Notes under the pieces: model-generated
Database searches by the model: none
Told to the model about the DNA's origin: nothing
Seen by the model: the letters and a program-made list of their open reading frames with translations, nothing else
Position numbers and translations under genes: made by a program
Assembly (NCBI GenBank): GCA_937873665.1
Contig: CALMYW010000393.1
Coordinates: 371,572 to 435,571 of the forward strand
Origin: an uncultured Sphingorhabdus sp.
GTDB lineage: Bacteria; Pseudomonadota; Alphaproteobacteria; Sphingomonadales; Sphingomonadaceae
Length of the DNA: 64,000 nucleotides
Reading direction: 5' to 3'
Shown: positions 48,052 to 57,905 of the stretch, one piece after another
Layout: each line of letters opens with the position of its first letter
Numbering within the stretch: the stretch's first letter is position 1

Positions 48052-48950
48052 TTCACAGGGTTGAGCAGGAAGGTCAGCGGAATTTCTGCTCGTTGACGCC
48101 AGGCAGCTTCATTGTGATCGGTATCGATAAATATCCGGCTGCTCCAATTCGCACCCTGCCGCCAACCGGCGTTGGAAAAAATCATGTCCATTCGCGTGCT
48201 GTACGGGCGGTAAAAACCATCAAGGTTCAATGTTCCATGATCAGTGTAGTATCGGTTTTTTCCCGGCCGCATTCTGCTGGATTTAAGCCACTGTCCGTAA
48301 GCCCCTGTTATCAGGTCGATCTCATGGTCCTGTACCTTGGTGGGGTCTGCGAGAGGCCAGTGGATCGACAGCGCTGCAGCATTTCCAAACACCTTTGGAT
48401 ATTCGCCCATTCCATAGAGCGAGATCAACCCGCCCATGCTCGATCCCATTAGCGAAGTTGAACGCAGGCCTGGTTTCGTTCGATAGTTTTTATCAACGTA
48501 GGGCTTCAATTCCTCGACCAGAAAGCGAAGATAGTTATCGGCCAGCGATACCCCGCCATGCACCTTTTCAATCCGCTGACGGAGGTCTGCAGGCAGATGT
48601 GCAACAACTTTTGCCGGTAGATACTCACGTCCACGCAAACTGGTGTTCCAGACGCCAATAATGATTGCCTGCCGCTTCATGCCCGACATGGCCTCGTCTA
48701 TACCCCATTCCTGACCACCATAAGCATAGCCGGGCTCGAACAAGTTCTGGCCGTCATGCATATAGATTACGGGATAGTGACGCTTGGAAACATCATAGTC
48801 TTTGGGCAGCAATATGCTGATGTTGCGCGGTTGAACAAAGGAGGAAGGGAAATTCTCTAGCTTGACGATGCGCGCTTCGGCAGCCGTTCCAGCGAGTGAA
48901 ACCAGTAACAGGCAAAAAAAGTTGATCAGAATACGCATCGCACAATTCAT
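48048..48950 (-). CDS. Exported alpha/beta-hydrolase, esterase family
   Basis: About 300 residues with a signal peptide (MRILINFFCLLLVSLAGTAAEA) and a putative esterase domain of the enterochelin-esterase/antigen 85 type. YPVIYMHDGQNLF is the family's N-terminal motif, GSSMGG (near residue 170) holds the nucleophile serine, and DTDHNEAAW near the end the likely histidine. Probably periplasmic. Its place in a maltodextrin operon suggests it removes acyl groups from sugars or a similar ester, but the substrate is not shown. Start ATG 48950 just follows the alpha-glucosidase stop; ATG 48938 is equally possible. Confidence 0.8.
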   Translation of the reverse strand: MNCAMRILINFFCLLLVSLAGTAAEARIVKLENFPSSFVQPRNISILLPKDYDVSKRHYPVIYMHDGQNLFEPGYAYGGQEWGIDEAMSGMKRQAIIIGVWNTSLRGREYLPAKVVAHLPADLRQRIEKVHGGVSLADNYLRFLVEELKPYVDKNYRTKPGLRSTSLMGSSMGGLISLYGMGEYPKVFGNAAALSIHWPLADPTKVQDHEIDLITGAYGQWLKSSRMRPGKNRYYTDHGTLNLDGFYRPYSTRMDMIFSNAGWRQGANWSSRIFIDTDHNEAAWRQRAEIPLTFLLNPVK

Positions 48951-48951
48951 A

Positions 48952-50580
48952 TCAGATAATAGCTTCTGCAACGACAGCGCCATAAGCGCCAATTTCCCAT
49001 CGATCCGCGGCATTCAGCGTCTCGATTATCCGCCATTTATCAGGCTGTTCGGGTGTCCAGTTTATGCTGCTACTGCCCAAATTGAAAACGCACAGAAGCG
49101 TCTGCTGCGCACCCTTTCGTTCAAAGACGAGAATGCTGTCCTGCGCCTCGATTATGCGTATGTCGCCGCTCCGCAAAGCCTCGTTGGACTGACGCAGTGA
49201 GACAAAATCCCTTGTTGCGTTGAGCATCGAGGTGGACAATTTTTCCTGCTGGTCGATCGCCAATGCAGCATGATCGGCTCCGAGCGGAAGCCATGGCGTA
49301 TGATCTGAAAACCCGCAGTGTGGCGCATCTGCTTTCCATGGCATCGGCGTGCGCGTTCCGTCGCGCGAAAGGGTAAGCGGCCAATTGGCGATAGCTTCCG
49401 GATCCTGCAGTCGATCAAATGGAATGTCGACCTGCGTGAGCCCAAGTTCCTCACCTTGCCAGATAATCGCATTCCCGCGAAGACACAGGAACAACAGCAT
49501 CACCATGCGCGCATAAACATCCCGCGCACCTTCCGGCGCCCATCGGTTGATCCAGCGCGGTGCATCGTGGTTGGAGAAGGCCCAGCTAGGCCAACCAATC
49601 CCCTCCTCTGCCGGCCAGTTTTCCAGCGCTTCCCGAACTAGTGCGGGGGTCAGCTTGTCGGCATATAGAAAATCAAAACCATAGGCGCTGTTGAAATGGG
49701 CGTCGCCTGCGGTGAACGCCTTCATTTCGCGATCGGGTTCCGCCCCGCCCACTTCTGCCACCGTAAACCGATCGGGATATCGATCGGTCAAAGCGCGGAT
49801 GCGCGCAACAAAAGCCGGAATATCGGGATGCGACTGGTTGTGCACTTTCAACTGGAAATCAAAGGGTCTGGTACGAATGCCATTTCCCGCAGGTGCCGGA
49901 GGATTATCCCGCAGCTCCAGATCATGCATGGCAAAATTAATCGCATCCACGCGGAAACCGTCGACACCGCGATCAAGCCAGAATTTGGCAACCCCGAGCA
50001 ATGCCTCTTGCACTTCCGGATTGTGCACATTCATCTGCGGTTGTTCGCGCAGGAAATTGTGCATATAATATTGACCACGACGGGCATCCCAGGTCCATGC
50101 CGGACCGCCGAAAACCGACTGCCAGTTATTCGGCGGCGAACCATCAGCCTTCGGATCGGCCCAGACATACCAATCCGCCTTTGGATTGTCGCGCGACGAC
50201 CGGCTTTCCGCGAACCAGGCATGCTGATCCGAAGTATGCGAATACACCTGATCGATAATGACTTTTAGCCCAAGGCCATGCGCCTTTTCAATCAACACAT
50301 CGAGATCGGCCAGCGTTCCAAAGATGGGATCGACATCACAATAATCGGCGACATCATAGCCAAAATCCCGCATCGGCGAGGTAAAGAATGGCGACAACCA
50401 GATCGCATCGACGCCAAGCGAAGCGACATAATCGAGCCTTGCTGTAATACCGGGTAAATCCCCTACCCCATCGCCATTGCTGTCGGCAAAGCTCCGAGGG
50501 TAGATCTGATAGATAACAGCGCCGCGCCACCAAGCTGCGCGAAATTGTGTTGAACCTTTTATTTTTTGCATATCGTTCAT
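48952..50580 (-). CDS. Alpha-glucosidase, glycoside hydrolase family 13
   Basis: Hydrolyses terminal alpha-glucosidic bonds of maltose and short maltodextrins. The 542 residues start with WWRGAVIYQIYPRSFADSNGDGVGDL. Catalytic residues are D212 (GFRVDAINF), E276 (TVAEVGG) and D339 (FSNHDAPR). No signal peptide, so cytosolic. ATG 50580 overlaps the amylase stop by 4 bp; ATG 50571 is an alternative, and a longer frame reaches 50658. The QIYPRSFADSNGDGVGDL segment fits the oligo-1,6-glucosidase/alpha-glucosidase group. Confidence 0.93.
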   Translation of the reverse strand: MNDMQKIKGSTQFRAAWWRGAVIYQIYPRSFADSNGDGVGDLPGITARLDYVASLGVDAIWLSPFFTSPMRDFGYDVADYCDVDPIFGTLADLDVLIEKAHGLGLKVIIDQVYSHTSDQHAWFAESRSSRDNPKADWYVWADPKADGSPPNNWQSVFGGPAWTWDARRGQYYMHNFLREQPQMNVHNPEVQEALLGVAKFWLDRGVDGFRVDAINFAMHDLELRDNPPAPAGNGIRTRPFDFQLKVHNQSHPDIPAFVARIRALTDRYPDRFTVAEVGGAEPDREMKAFTAGDAHFNSAYGFDFLYADKLTPALVREALENWPAEEGIGWPSWAFSNHDAPRWINRWAPEGARDVYARMVMLLFLCLRGNAIIWQGEELGLTQVDIPFDRLQDPEAIANWPLTLSRDGTRTPMPWKADAPHCGFSDHTPWLPLGADHAALAIDQQEKLSTSMLNATRDFVSLRQSNEALRSGDIRIIEAQDSILVFERKGAQQTLLCVFNLGSSSINWTPEQPDKWRIIETLNAADRWEIGAYGAVVAEAII

Positions 50581-52373
50581 TTTACGAGACAAATCGCATA
50601 GTCGAGCGGCGCGATTTCGAACGCAGCCGAACCCGGCACCCGCGTTGCCGCAGGACATTTTCCAATTAGTGCATCAAATCCGGTCGCTGTCGTTTCGACT
50701 TCGACATTGGCTTTCAGGACCTCGGTCGATGTGTTGAATACCGCCAGGATTTCCTGCCCGCTTTCCGCGTCAATGCGCGAAAAAGCCAACAGCCCCGGTT
50801 TATCCGAATAGTTGCGGATAATCTGTGTGCCGCGCCGCAACGCGCTGTGCTTCACCCTCACCTCAGCCAGCTTGGCTATGGTCGAATAGATCGGATGTGA
50901 CTGGCTGAAATTATCGCGGCTATGGTTCGACTGCGTTCCCACAAGCTTGTTGTCGAGATAGACTGCAACCTTCGATGCGAACAGTGTTTCGCGCGCATCC
51001 TGATCATTGCCGTCGCCAGCAAAGCCTTGTTCATCGCCCGAGTAAATGGTGGGTACGCCGCGCATAGTAAACATCAACGCATGACCAAGCTGAACACGCT
51101 TCAGGATTTCTGTGTCGTCCGCCTGTGGTTTCGCCATACGCATTTCGCGAGCAAACCGCCCATTGTCATGATTGCCCAAAAATGTCGGCAACCGTTTTCC
51201 GCCGTTGGTTGTTTCGGCATAGAGCGCGTCGGCTTCGGTCAACTGGTTGAACACATCGGTACCAAGCCGACCGCCGACCGCTTCGATCGCGGCGCGGCGA
51301 AAAGCGAAGTCCAACACCGAAGGAAGGCCCGCAACGCGGGTGTAGAAAGCCTGTTCGTGAACGTTGACACCTTCGTTCGCAACTTCGCCGAATATGTGGA
51401 AGTTAGGAATTCCCCTCGCTTTGGCCCGATCGAGGATCGCAGGAGCAAATTTCTGCCAGAATTCCGGGTTCACATGCTTGGCAGTATCGATACGGAAGCC
51501 ATCAATGCCAAATTTGTCGATCCACGATCCATAGATTTCGATGAACCCGTCCACGACGCGCGGATTTTCGGTATAGAGGTCGTCGAGCCCTACAAAATCA
51601 CCCATCGTGCTATTTTCGCCGCGAAAGGTGGTGTCGCCGCGATTGTGGTAATAGCGCACATCGTTGAGCCAGGCGGGTACCTTTACATTGGCTTCCGCCT
51701 TGGGAACGACTGGTGTGTAGGCGAAATTCATGTCGGTCAATTTGGCAAAGTTGTCCGCCGTGCGTACCCTGTCGCCTTCGAAACCCTTATTGATCTCGGC
51801 CCCGTCAGCGGCGCGGCGTGAATAGGGGAAATCGGCACGACTGCGATAGGCGCAGGCCGACGTTGGACATTCCTTATACTGGATGACATCGGCCGTATGG
51901 TTGGTGATGATGTCCATATAGACCTTCATCCCGCGTGCGTGAGCAGCGTCGACAAAGGCTTTGAACTCTGCATTGGTGCCGAAATGGGGATCAACCGAGG
52001 TGAAATCGGTCACCCAATAGCCGTGATAACCAGCGGTTTCCTGACCAACCCCGCCTTGCACGGGCTTGTTCTTGAAAATGGGTGCAAACCAGATCGCGGT
52101 CATACCCAGCGACTGGATATAATCGAGCCGATCCGTCAGGCCTTTCAGGTCGCCACCTTGATAGAAGCCCTTATGCGTAGGGTCGAAGCCATGCTTCATC
52201 CTGTCGCCTTTGATGCCGCCGGTATCGTTATTCGGATCGCCATTGGCGAAGCGGTCAGGCAAGACGAAATAGATGACTTCATCCTCCGGCAAACGATCAC
52301 GGAAGGACTGCGCAGAAAGCGGCGTGACAGCAGTCGCAGCCAAAGCCGCCGAGAGGAGCAGTCTGCGCATCAT
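50577..52373 (-). CDS. Exported alpha-amylase family protein (GH13)
   Basis: A 598-residue glycoside hydrolase with a signal peptide (MMRRLLLSAALAATAVTPLSA), so periplasmic or outer-membrane associated. Catalytic residues are D296 (GFRIDTAKH), E330 (IFGEVANEG) and D403 (FLGNHDNGR). The VLPDRFANGDPNND start and the GYHGYWVTDFT region resemble cyclomaltodextrinase/neopullulanase-like amylases. It probably cleaves malto-oligosaccharides after TonB-dependent uptake. ATG 52373 overlaps the upstream halogenase stop (ATGATG); ATG 52370 is possible. Confidence 0.92.
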   Translation of the reverse strand: MMRRLLLSAALAATAVTPLSAQSFRDRLPEDEVIYFVLPDRFANGDPNNDTGGIKGDRMKHGFDPTHKGFYQGGDLKGLTDRLDYIQSLGMTAIWFAPIFKNKPVQGGVGQETAGYHGYWVTDFTSVDPHFGTNAEFKAFVDAAHARGMKVYMDIITNHTADVIQYKECPTSACAYRSRADFPYSRRAADGAEINKGFEGDRVRTADNFAKLTDMNFAYTPVVPKAEANVKVPAWLNDVRYYHNRGDTTFRGENSTMGDFVGLDDLYTENPRVVDGFIEIYGSWIDKFGIDGFRIDTAKHVNPEFWQKFAPAILDRAKARGIPNFHIFGEVANEGVNVHEQAFYTRVAGLPSVLDFAFRRAAIEAVGGRLGTDVFNQLTEADALYAETTNGGKRLPTFLGNHDNGRFAREMRMAKPQADDTEILKRVQLGHALMFTMRGVPTIYSGDEQGFAGDGNDQDARETLFASKVAVYLDNKLVGTQSNHSRDNFSQSHPIYSTIAKLAEVRVKHSALRRGTQIIRNYSDKPGLLAFSRIDAESGQEILAVFNTSTEVLKANVEVETTATGFDALIGKCPAATRVPGSAAFEIAPLDYAICLVK

Positions 52374-53857
52374 AATTCCCCGGAAGAACAATTTTGGCGT
52401 ATATAGTCGGAATGTTCAGGCATTAGCCGGGTCTTAGCGGCAATAACCTCTTCGATAGACGCGAGATATTTATCGACCGCGTGATCACCGGGTGCATTGG
52501 CAAGCGGATGGCAAGAGGCAGGTTCAATTCCCTGCCCGATCAATACCTGCAACCATCCAGTCTCGGTGAATAGCTCTTCATTGTAACGAAACAGGCGGCC
52601 GCTCGATCTGAAGAGTTCCAATTTGTGCTGTAGGCTGTCGGGCAGCTCAAGATTACGGCAGGCCTGCCAAAATGGTTCATTGCGGCCGTTCGCCCAATAG
52701 TGCAACACAAGGAAATCGCGAATTGTTTCAAACTCGAACGTCATCTGGCGGTTGAAACGTTCCACTTCTGCCCCAGCGATGCCGCCTGCTGGCAACAGGT
52801 CGATCAGATGCTTTATACCCGATTGGACAAGATGGAGGCTGGTCGATTCCAGCGGCTCGAGAAATCCGCAGGAGAGCCCCAATGAAACCACATTTTTCTT
52901 CCAGAAATGCCGTCTATAACCAGTCGTGAAGCGGATAGGCTTTGGGTCAGCCAGCGGTTCACCGTCGAGATTGGCAAGCAGCGTCGCCGCCGCGCTGTCA
53001 TCATCGATATGGTCGCTGCAATAGACATAACCATTGCCGATGCGATGCTGCAACGGAATGCGCCATTGCCAGCCTGCCTCACGCGCGATCGCCCGCGTAT
53101 AAGGCAACAGTTTTTCTGCAGATTTGCAAGGCACCGCAAGTGCCCGGTTACACGGTAGCCATTTCGACCAGTCGACATATTCCGAACCGACAGCATCGCC
53201 GATCAACAAGCCGCGAAAACCGGAACAGTCGATGAAAAGATCGCCCTCGACCATTTCACCGCTTTCGAGTTTGATCGCAGCAACTGCCCCGCTTTCGCCA
53301 TCCAGTTGCACGTCGACTATCCGGCCTTCGTGGCGGACAACACCGCGGGCTTCGGAAAATTTGCGCAGCATCGCAGCATAAAGCCCGGCGTCAAAATGAT
53401 AGGCATAGGCGGGCGCTCCCAAAGGCGCCTGCGGTAGCGGATCGGTGCGAGAGAAACGGTTTGCGCGGGCAGTGCATTCCGAGATGCTGTAATGACCGAG
53501 AGATTTGGCCGTGCCTCGCGCCTTTGCTTGCAACCAATAATGATGGAACGGAATCAAACCCAAATCGCGTCCAACCTGACCGAAGGCATGCATGTAGCGC
53601 TGGCCTGGTGCACGCCAGCCTTCAAATTCAATGCCGAGCTTGAACGTGCCCTTGGTCGCTTTCAAAAATTCATTCTCATCGATGCCCAACGCGCCGTTGA
53701 ACAGCAATATCTGCGGGATTGTTGCCTCACCGACACCGACTGTGCCAATTTGATCAGATTCGACGAGGGTTATCTTCCATTCCGGCGTCAGCAGCCGCGA
53801 TAGCGCTGCTGCTGCCATCCAGCCTGCAGATCCGCCTCCAACAATGACTATGCGCAT
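52370..53857 (-). CDS. Second flavin-dependent (tryptophan-type) halogenase family protein
   Basis: A 495-residue member of the same family as the gene at 46528, with VIVGGGSAGWMAAAALS (4-20), GVGEATIP, K73 in GTFKLGIEF and GWQWRIPL. The paralogues differ clearly in sequence, so they are not a recent duplication. It lies between the TonB receptor and the amylase. As in the paralogue, FAD binding is well supported and the substrate is unknown. Confidence 0.85.
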   Translation of the reverse strand: MRIVIVGGGSAGWMAAAALSRLLTPEWKITLVESDQIGTVGVGEATIPQILLFNGALGIDENEFLKATKGTFKLGIEFEGWRAPGQRYMHAFGQVGRDLGLIPFHHYWLQAKARGTAKSLGHYSISECTARANRFSRTDPLPQAPLGAPAYAYHFDAGLYAAMLRKFSEARGVVRHEGRIVDVQLDGESGAVAAIKLESGEMVEGDLFIDCSGFRGLLIGDAVGSEYVDWSKWLPCNRALAVPCKSAEKLLPYTRAIAREAGWQWRIPLQHRIGNGYVYCSDHIDDDSAAATLLANLDGEPLADPKPIRFTTGYRRHFWKKNVVSLGLSCGFLEPLESTSLHLVQSGIKHLIDLLPAGGIAGAEVERFNRQMTFEFETIRDFLVLHYWANGRNEPFWQACRNLELPDSLQHKLELFRSSGRLFRYNEELFTETGWLQVLIGQGIEPASCHPLANAPGDHAVDKYLASIEEVIAAKTRLMPEHSDYIRQNCSSGEL

Positions 53858-53904
53858 CGGTCCTGCCTGCCTCGTTCACGGAGCCGCCAGGGCCCGAAAA
53901 TGAA

Positions 53905-53931
53905 GGGGACGCCGCCTATGGCAGCGTCCCC
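53905..53931 (-). terminator. Strong hairpin after TonB receptor gene
   Basis: The 27-base element reads, on the minus strand, GGGGACGC-TGCC-ATA-GGCG-GCGTCCCC, a 12-bp stem with an ATA loop, followed by TTCATTTT. It lies 13 bases after the receptor stop and 48 bases before the next gene of the operon. It probably terminates part of the transcripts or protects the receptor mRNA end, giving more receptor than enzymes. Confidence 0.65.
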
Positions 53932-53943
53932 AAAGCTTAGGTA

Positions 53944-56655
53944 TCAGAACTTGAAGGTGATGCCAGCCTGGTAACGGCGGCCGTAGGTCTGATAATCGAT
54001 GACTTCGAGCGGAGCGCCCGGATTAATCGTTGAGAAAGGCTCATTCGTCAGGTTCTGGCCCTGAATGAACAGTGACAGGCCTTCAAGGCTGCTTCCAGGC
54101 TGGAAGTCATAGCCGAGCTGTGCGTCGACAATCATTTCACCGCGTGCACGGCGACGGACGCGGTTGCCGCCAAAGCCAGACAGTTCACCCTGGAAGGTCG
54201 AACGGTAACGGACGCTACCACGGGCACTGAAACCATTCTTTTCGAAATAGGCCGTACCGTTGGCAACCCAGCGCGAATAGCCGTCAATGTCGCCATAAGG
54301 CTGGCCCGGAGCAGGGCGCAGCTTGCTCTTGGTATAAGATACACCGCCTGTCACACCGAAACCTTCAAGCGCAGGGGTCAATGTTTCAAACGGCAGAGTG
54401 CCCGCCAGTTCGATACCATAGATCTTGCCGCCATCACCGTTCAGAGGTGCGTTCAGCGTACCAATGCGCGACGGAACGACTTCGGCACCCAGCGGGAAGC
54501 CCGAATAGTCGAATTCGAACTCGGCATTGTAGATCCAATTCAGCAGCTTCTTGTAGAAGAGCTGGGCGGCCACATAGCCCTTGGTGCCGAAATATTTTTC
54601 AACGGTCAGATCGGCCGCATTGGCACGGATCGGTTTCAGGAAGGGATTGCCACCGCTACCACGGATGATCGGCGTCGTGCCGCTGCGATCGACGCCATAG
54701 CCGATAGAGACACGCATCTGGTCCATACGCGGGCGTTGGATTTCGCGGGCAAGGCCAACGCGGAAGACAAAATCGCTTGGTGTGCGCAGCGATAGGTTCA
54801 AGCTCGGCAGCCAATCTGTATAGTTCGCACCCAGCGTGGTTGGCGTTGCGACGCCGCTGAAGAACAATGCGCCTGAGCTGCTCTGCTCGGTCTTGATGAC
54901 CTGAACGCCCACATTACCGGTCAACTGGTTCGAACCCAGTTCGGTATCAATGGCTGCCTGCAGATAGCCGGTGAGAAGCTCTTCCTCCACAACGTAATTT
55001 TTCGAAATCACATCCTGAACTGCATTCGGTACCAAGCGGTAAATGCCGCCTTCCAGCAGTTCCTGCGGATCATAGCTGATTACCGGCCCAAGGCCGAGAT
55101 AGTTCAGATTGGTTGGACGCAACAGATATTGGTCAGGAACGCGCAGATCGGCAGCGCCGCTCGCGAGCACGACGAAATATTCATCGGCATAAAGCGACTT
55201 CTTGCGGTCGTTAAACGCAACACCTGCACGGACCGCGGAGAAGAAACCGTCCAGTTCCTTTTCAAGATCGAAGCGGACCGTCGACAGTTCGTCATCTACG
55301 ATACGATCATTATAATAGCCATCCTGACCACCAGCGATGCCACCCCAGCCCATGGGTGAGGTCAGACGGATCAGGTTCGGGTCGGAATAATCAAGCGTCG
55401 GGTTAAAAACGGTGCCCGAAGTGCTTTGCGTGAAACCGATGGTGTCGCGGGCGCCAACGCCCTGGCCACGGCCTGTACCGGCATTGGATTCAAATATCAG
55501 CTCGTTGCGGTCGGTGCGCGAAGTGCCCCAATCAAAAGTCGCATTCCAGCCATTGCCGATATCCCAGTCGACATTTAGACCGCTCGAGAACAAGTCTGCC
55601 GAACGAACCAGCTTGTGGTTGTTCACAACCGCTTCGATATCGGTGAACGTGCCATTGACGATATGGCCATCTTCCACAGTGTAACCCGGGTTGATACCCG
55701 CAGCGGTCCAGCCAAACGCGCTCGACAATGGGAGCTCGATGCCGCGCTTGATGATGTCGTCATCAAATTTCGAATAGAACAGGTCGGCAGTCAGACGGAC
55801 GTTATCCGACAGGTCGCCCTGCAATGTGCCGCCAAGGCCCAAACGACGTAGATTGGTCGAAGTAACAAACGATTTGTTACCTCCGATCAAGCGATTGCCG
55901 GCAAAATCATTATATCCCCATGCATTATATTCCTGAACCTGATAGGATTCATCGACATAGTTCGCAGTGAGCGCAATGCCGACAGTATCGCCGCCAAACT
56001 GGTCGATATAGGTTGCGTTGACGCGATAGCCCTTGTCATTCGACCCGGCGTTCAGCTTGCCGAGATCGGTGAGGCTTCCTTTGACGCCAACAGCTAGAAC
56101 GCGTTTGCCGGTTTCCAACGGGCGGGCGGTCCGGATATCGACGGTGCCGACAAGACCCTGGCCAATGATGTTCGCGGAAGGCGTTTTGTAGACATTGACC
56201 TGACTGACCATTTCGGAGGGGTACTGGTCAAATTCAACCGCGCGGTTGTCGCCGGTCGATGTCTGTTCGCGTCCGTTGAGCAGGGTCTGAGAAAGGTCCG
56301 GACCAAAGCCGCGGATTGAGATGAAAGCAGAACGACCGTTTAGGCGCTGCGACGTGAGGCCCGGCAAGCGCGCAATGGATTCCGCAATGGATGCGTCAGG
56401 CAATTTGCCGATATCTTCCGCGGAAACCGTTTCGACGATTTGTTCAGCATTTTTCTTTTCAGCAACAGCATTTTCCAACGCCGCACGGAAGCCGGTAACG
56501 ACGATTGCATCTTCTTCAGTTGCAACATCTTCAGCCGCATCCTGTGCATATGCTGCACCCGGCAGCGCAGCAAAAACTGCAAAGGCCAGCGCGGTCGCGC
56601 TGGTCGAATGCGCAAGGCGCGCACGTACTTCATTCGTGTTCCACGAAGCAGACAT
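53944..56655 (-). CDS. TonB-dependent receptor, probable maltodextrin transporter
   Basis: Outer-membrane receptor for energised uptake. From ATG 56655 (AGAGGGG upstream) the protein has 903 residues. Signal peptide to about residue 38 (LPGAAYA|Q); plug domain from about 50 with the TonB-box-like AIVVTGFRAAL and the DASIAESIARLPGLTSQRLNGRSAFISIRGFGPDLSQTLLNGRE signature; C-terminal beta-barrel ending YQAGITFKF, with a terminal phenylalanine. The context (GH13 enzymes, LacI regulator, MFS carrier) matches the MalA locus of Caulobacter. A palindromic candidate operator lies upstream. Confidence 0.92.
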   Translation of the reverse strand: MSASWNTNEVRARLAHSTSATALAFAVFAALPGAAYAQDAAEDVATEEDAIVVTGFRAALENAVAEKKNAEQIVETVSAEDIGKLPDASIAESIARLPGLTSQRLNGRSAFISIRGFGPDLSQTLLNGREQTSTGDNRAVEFDQYPSEMVSQVNVYKTPSANIIGQGLVGTVDIRTARPLETGKRVLAVGVKGSLTDLGKLNAGSNDKGYRVNATYIDQFGGDTVGIALTANYVDESYQVQEYNAWGYNDFAGNRLIGGNKSFVTSTNLRRLGLGGTLQGDLSDNVRLTADLFYSKFDDDIIKRGIELPLSSAFGWTAAGINPGYTVEDGHIVNGTFTDIEAVVNNHKLVRSADLFSSGLNVDWDIGNGWNATFDWGTSRTDRNELIFESNAGTGRGQGVGARDTIGFTQSTSGTVFNPTLDYSDPNLIRLTSPMGWGGIAGGQDGYYNDRIVDDELSTVRFDLEKELDGFFSAVRAGVAFNDRKKSLYADEYFVVLASGAADLRVPDQYLLRPTNLNYLGLGPVISYDPQELLEGGIYRLVPNAVQDVISKNYVVEEELLTGYLQAAIDTELGSNQLTGNVGVQVIKTEQSSSGALFFSGVATPTTLGANYTDWLPSLNLSLRTPSDFVFRVGLAREIQRPRMDQMRVSIGYGVDRSGTTPIIRGSGGNPFLKPIRANAADLTVEKYFGTKGYVAAQLFYKKLLNWIYNAEFEFDYSGFPLGAEVVPSRIGTLNAPLNGDGGKIYGIELAGTLPFETLTPALEGFGVTGGVSYTKSKLRPAPGQPYGDIDGYSRWVANGTAYFEKNGFSARGSVRYRSTFQGELSGFGGNRVRRRARGEMIVDAQLGYDFQPGSSLEGLSLFIQGQNLTNEPFSTINPGAPLEVIDYQTYGRRYQAGITFKF

Positions 56656-56783
56656 CCTGTATCCCCTCTTTTGCGACCCAGTCGTTGCTGCGCCGCTTTG
56701 TTGCAACCTAAAGTGCATGGCCACCCAGTTTGGCCATCGATGAACAAATACTACGGTGCGCATGCCAAATGACAGATATTCAC

Positions 56784-56791
56784 ATACGTAT
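56784..56791. promoter_or_regulatory. Candidate LacI-type operator, TonB receptor promoter
   Basis: The palindrome ATACGTAT lies in the 214-bp divergent region between the TonB receptor (start 56655) and the LacI gene (start 56870). The same core occurs in the operator before the MFS gene (57906-57923) and upstream of fda (21701-21708). LacI-family dimers bind such short palindromes. Assignment is by motif sharing only. Confidence 0.45.
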
Positions 56792-56869
56792 TCAGAATTA
56801 TGCAGTAACGTCGTTGCACGAATGCAACGCCGCGCTTAAGGATTGTTGCAGGAGAGCCGGGCACGCCAT

Positions 56870-57901
56870 ATGCCACCACATAAGCCGACATCGTTCGATA
56901 TCGCGCAACTCGCTGGCGTTTCGCAGCCTACGGTATCGCGCGCCTTGCGCGGCAGCCCCTCGGTTTCAGAGCAAACGCGCAAACGCATCGAGGCCATCGC
57001 GCAGCAACTGAACTATAAAGTCGACAAGAACGCATCGAGCCTGAGGACGCAAAGGTCGAACACGCTAGCGTTGCTCTTCTTCGAAGATCCTACGCCGGAC
57101 GAAACCGGGATCAACCCCTTCTTCCTTTCGATGCTGGCGTCGATCACGCGCACTGCGGCGAGAAGAAATCACGACCTGCTGATTTCCTTTCAGCAGCTCT
57201 CGGCCAACTGGCATGTCGATTATGAAGACAGCCGCAAGGCCGATGGCATCATCCTGCTCGGCTATGGCGATTACGAGCTATATCAGCCCAAGCTGGAGCA
57301 GCTTGTCCAGCAGGGCACGCATTTCGTTCGCTGGGGACTGGTCGGCGGTCAGGACGAAATGGGTACGACAATCGGCTGCGACAATATGGATGGTGGTCGA
57401 TCGGCCGCGGAGCATCTGATCGCGCATGGTCGTAAAAATATCGCCTTCCTTGGCGATGCATCTGATCACTACCCCGAATTCCGGGACAGATATTTGGGAG
57501 CACGCAATGCCATATTTGCCGCAGGGCTGAACATATCGGGCGACTTGCAGGTCGATGCCTTCAATACCGAGCAGTCTGGCTTTGATGCTGCGCAGCAACT
57601 GATCAACAGCGGCGTCAGGTTCGACGCTATTTTTGCTGCGAGCGACCTGATCGCGATAGGTGCCATCAGGGCAATCGAAGCTGCCGGTTCGACTATCCCG
57701 GGCGATATTGCGGTTATCGGCTTCGATGACATTCCTGCAGCCAGCCTTGCTCATCCGCCGTTGACGACGGTGCAGCAGGACTATCGCACTGCTGGAGAAG
57801 TTCTGGTCGACACATTGTTGAAGTTGATAGAGGGCAAGAGCGCTGAAAGTTATACGCTTCCGGCGAAGCTTGTGGTCCGCAAATCCTGCGGAGCACATTG
57901 A
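56870..57901 (+). CDS. LacI-family transcriptional regulator of the maltodextrin locus
   Basis: A 343-residue repressor-type regulator. Helix-turn-helix at the N-terminus (SFDIAQLAGVSQPTVSRALRG), the hinge helix near NASSLRTQRSNTLAL, then a periplasmic-binding-protein-like sugar domain with GIILLGYGD, FDAIFAASDLIAIGAIRA and VIGFDDIPAASLAHPPLTTV. Start ATG 56870; a TTG at 56843 would add 9 residues and sits by GCAGGAG. Divergent from the TonB receptor and upstream of the MFS carrier, it probably senses maltose or a related sugar. Confidence 0.9.
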   Translation: MPPHKPTSFDIAQLAGVSQPTVSRALRGSPSVSEQTRKRIEAIAQQLNYKVDKNASSLRTQRSNTLALLFFEDPTPDETGINPFFLSMLASITRTAARRNHDLLISFQQLSANWHVDYEDSRKADGIILLGYGDYELYQPKLEQLVQQGTHFVRWGLVGGQDEMGTTIGCDNMDGGRSAAEHLIAHGRKNIAFLGDASDHYPEFRDRYLGARNAIFAAGLNISGDLQVDAFNTEQSGFDAAQQLINSGVRFDAIFAASDLIAIGAIRAIEAAGSTIPGDIAVIGFDDIPAASLAHPPLTTVQQDYRTAGEVLVDTLLKLIEGKSAESYTLPAKLVVRKSCGAH

Positions 57902-57905
57902 GCCC

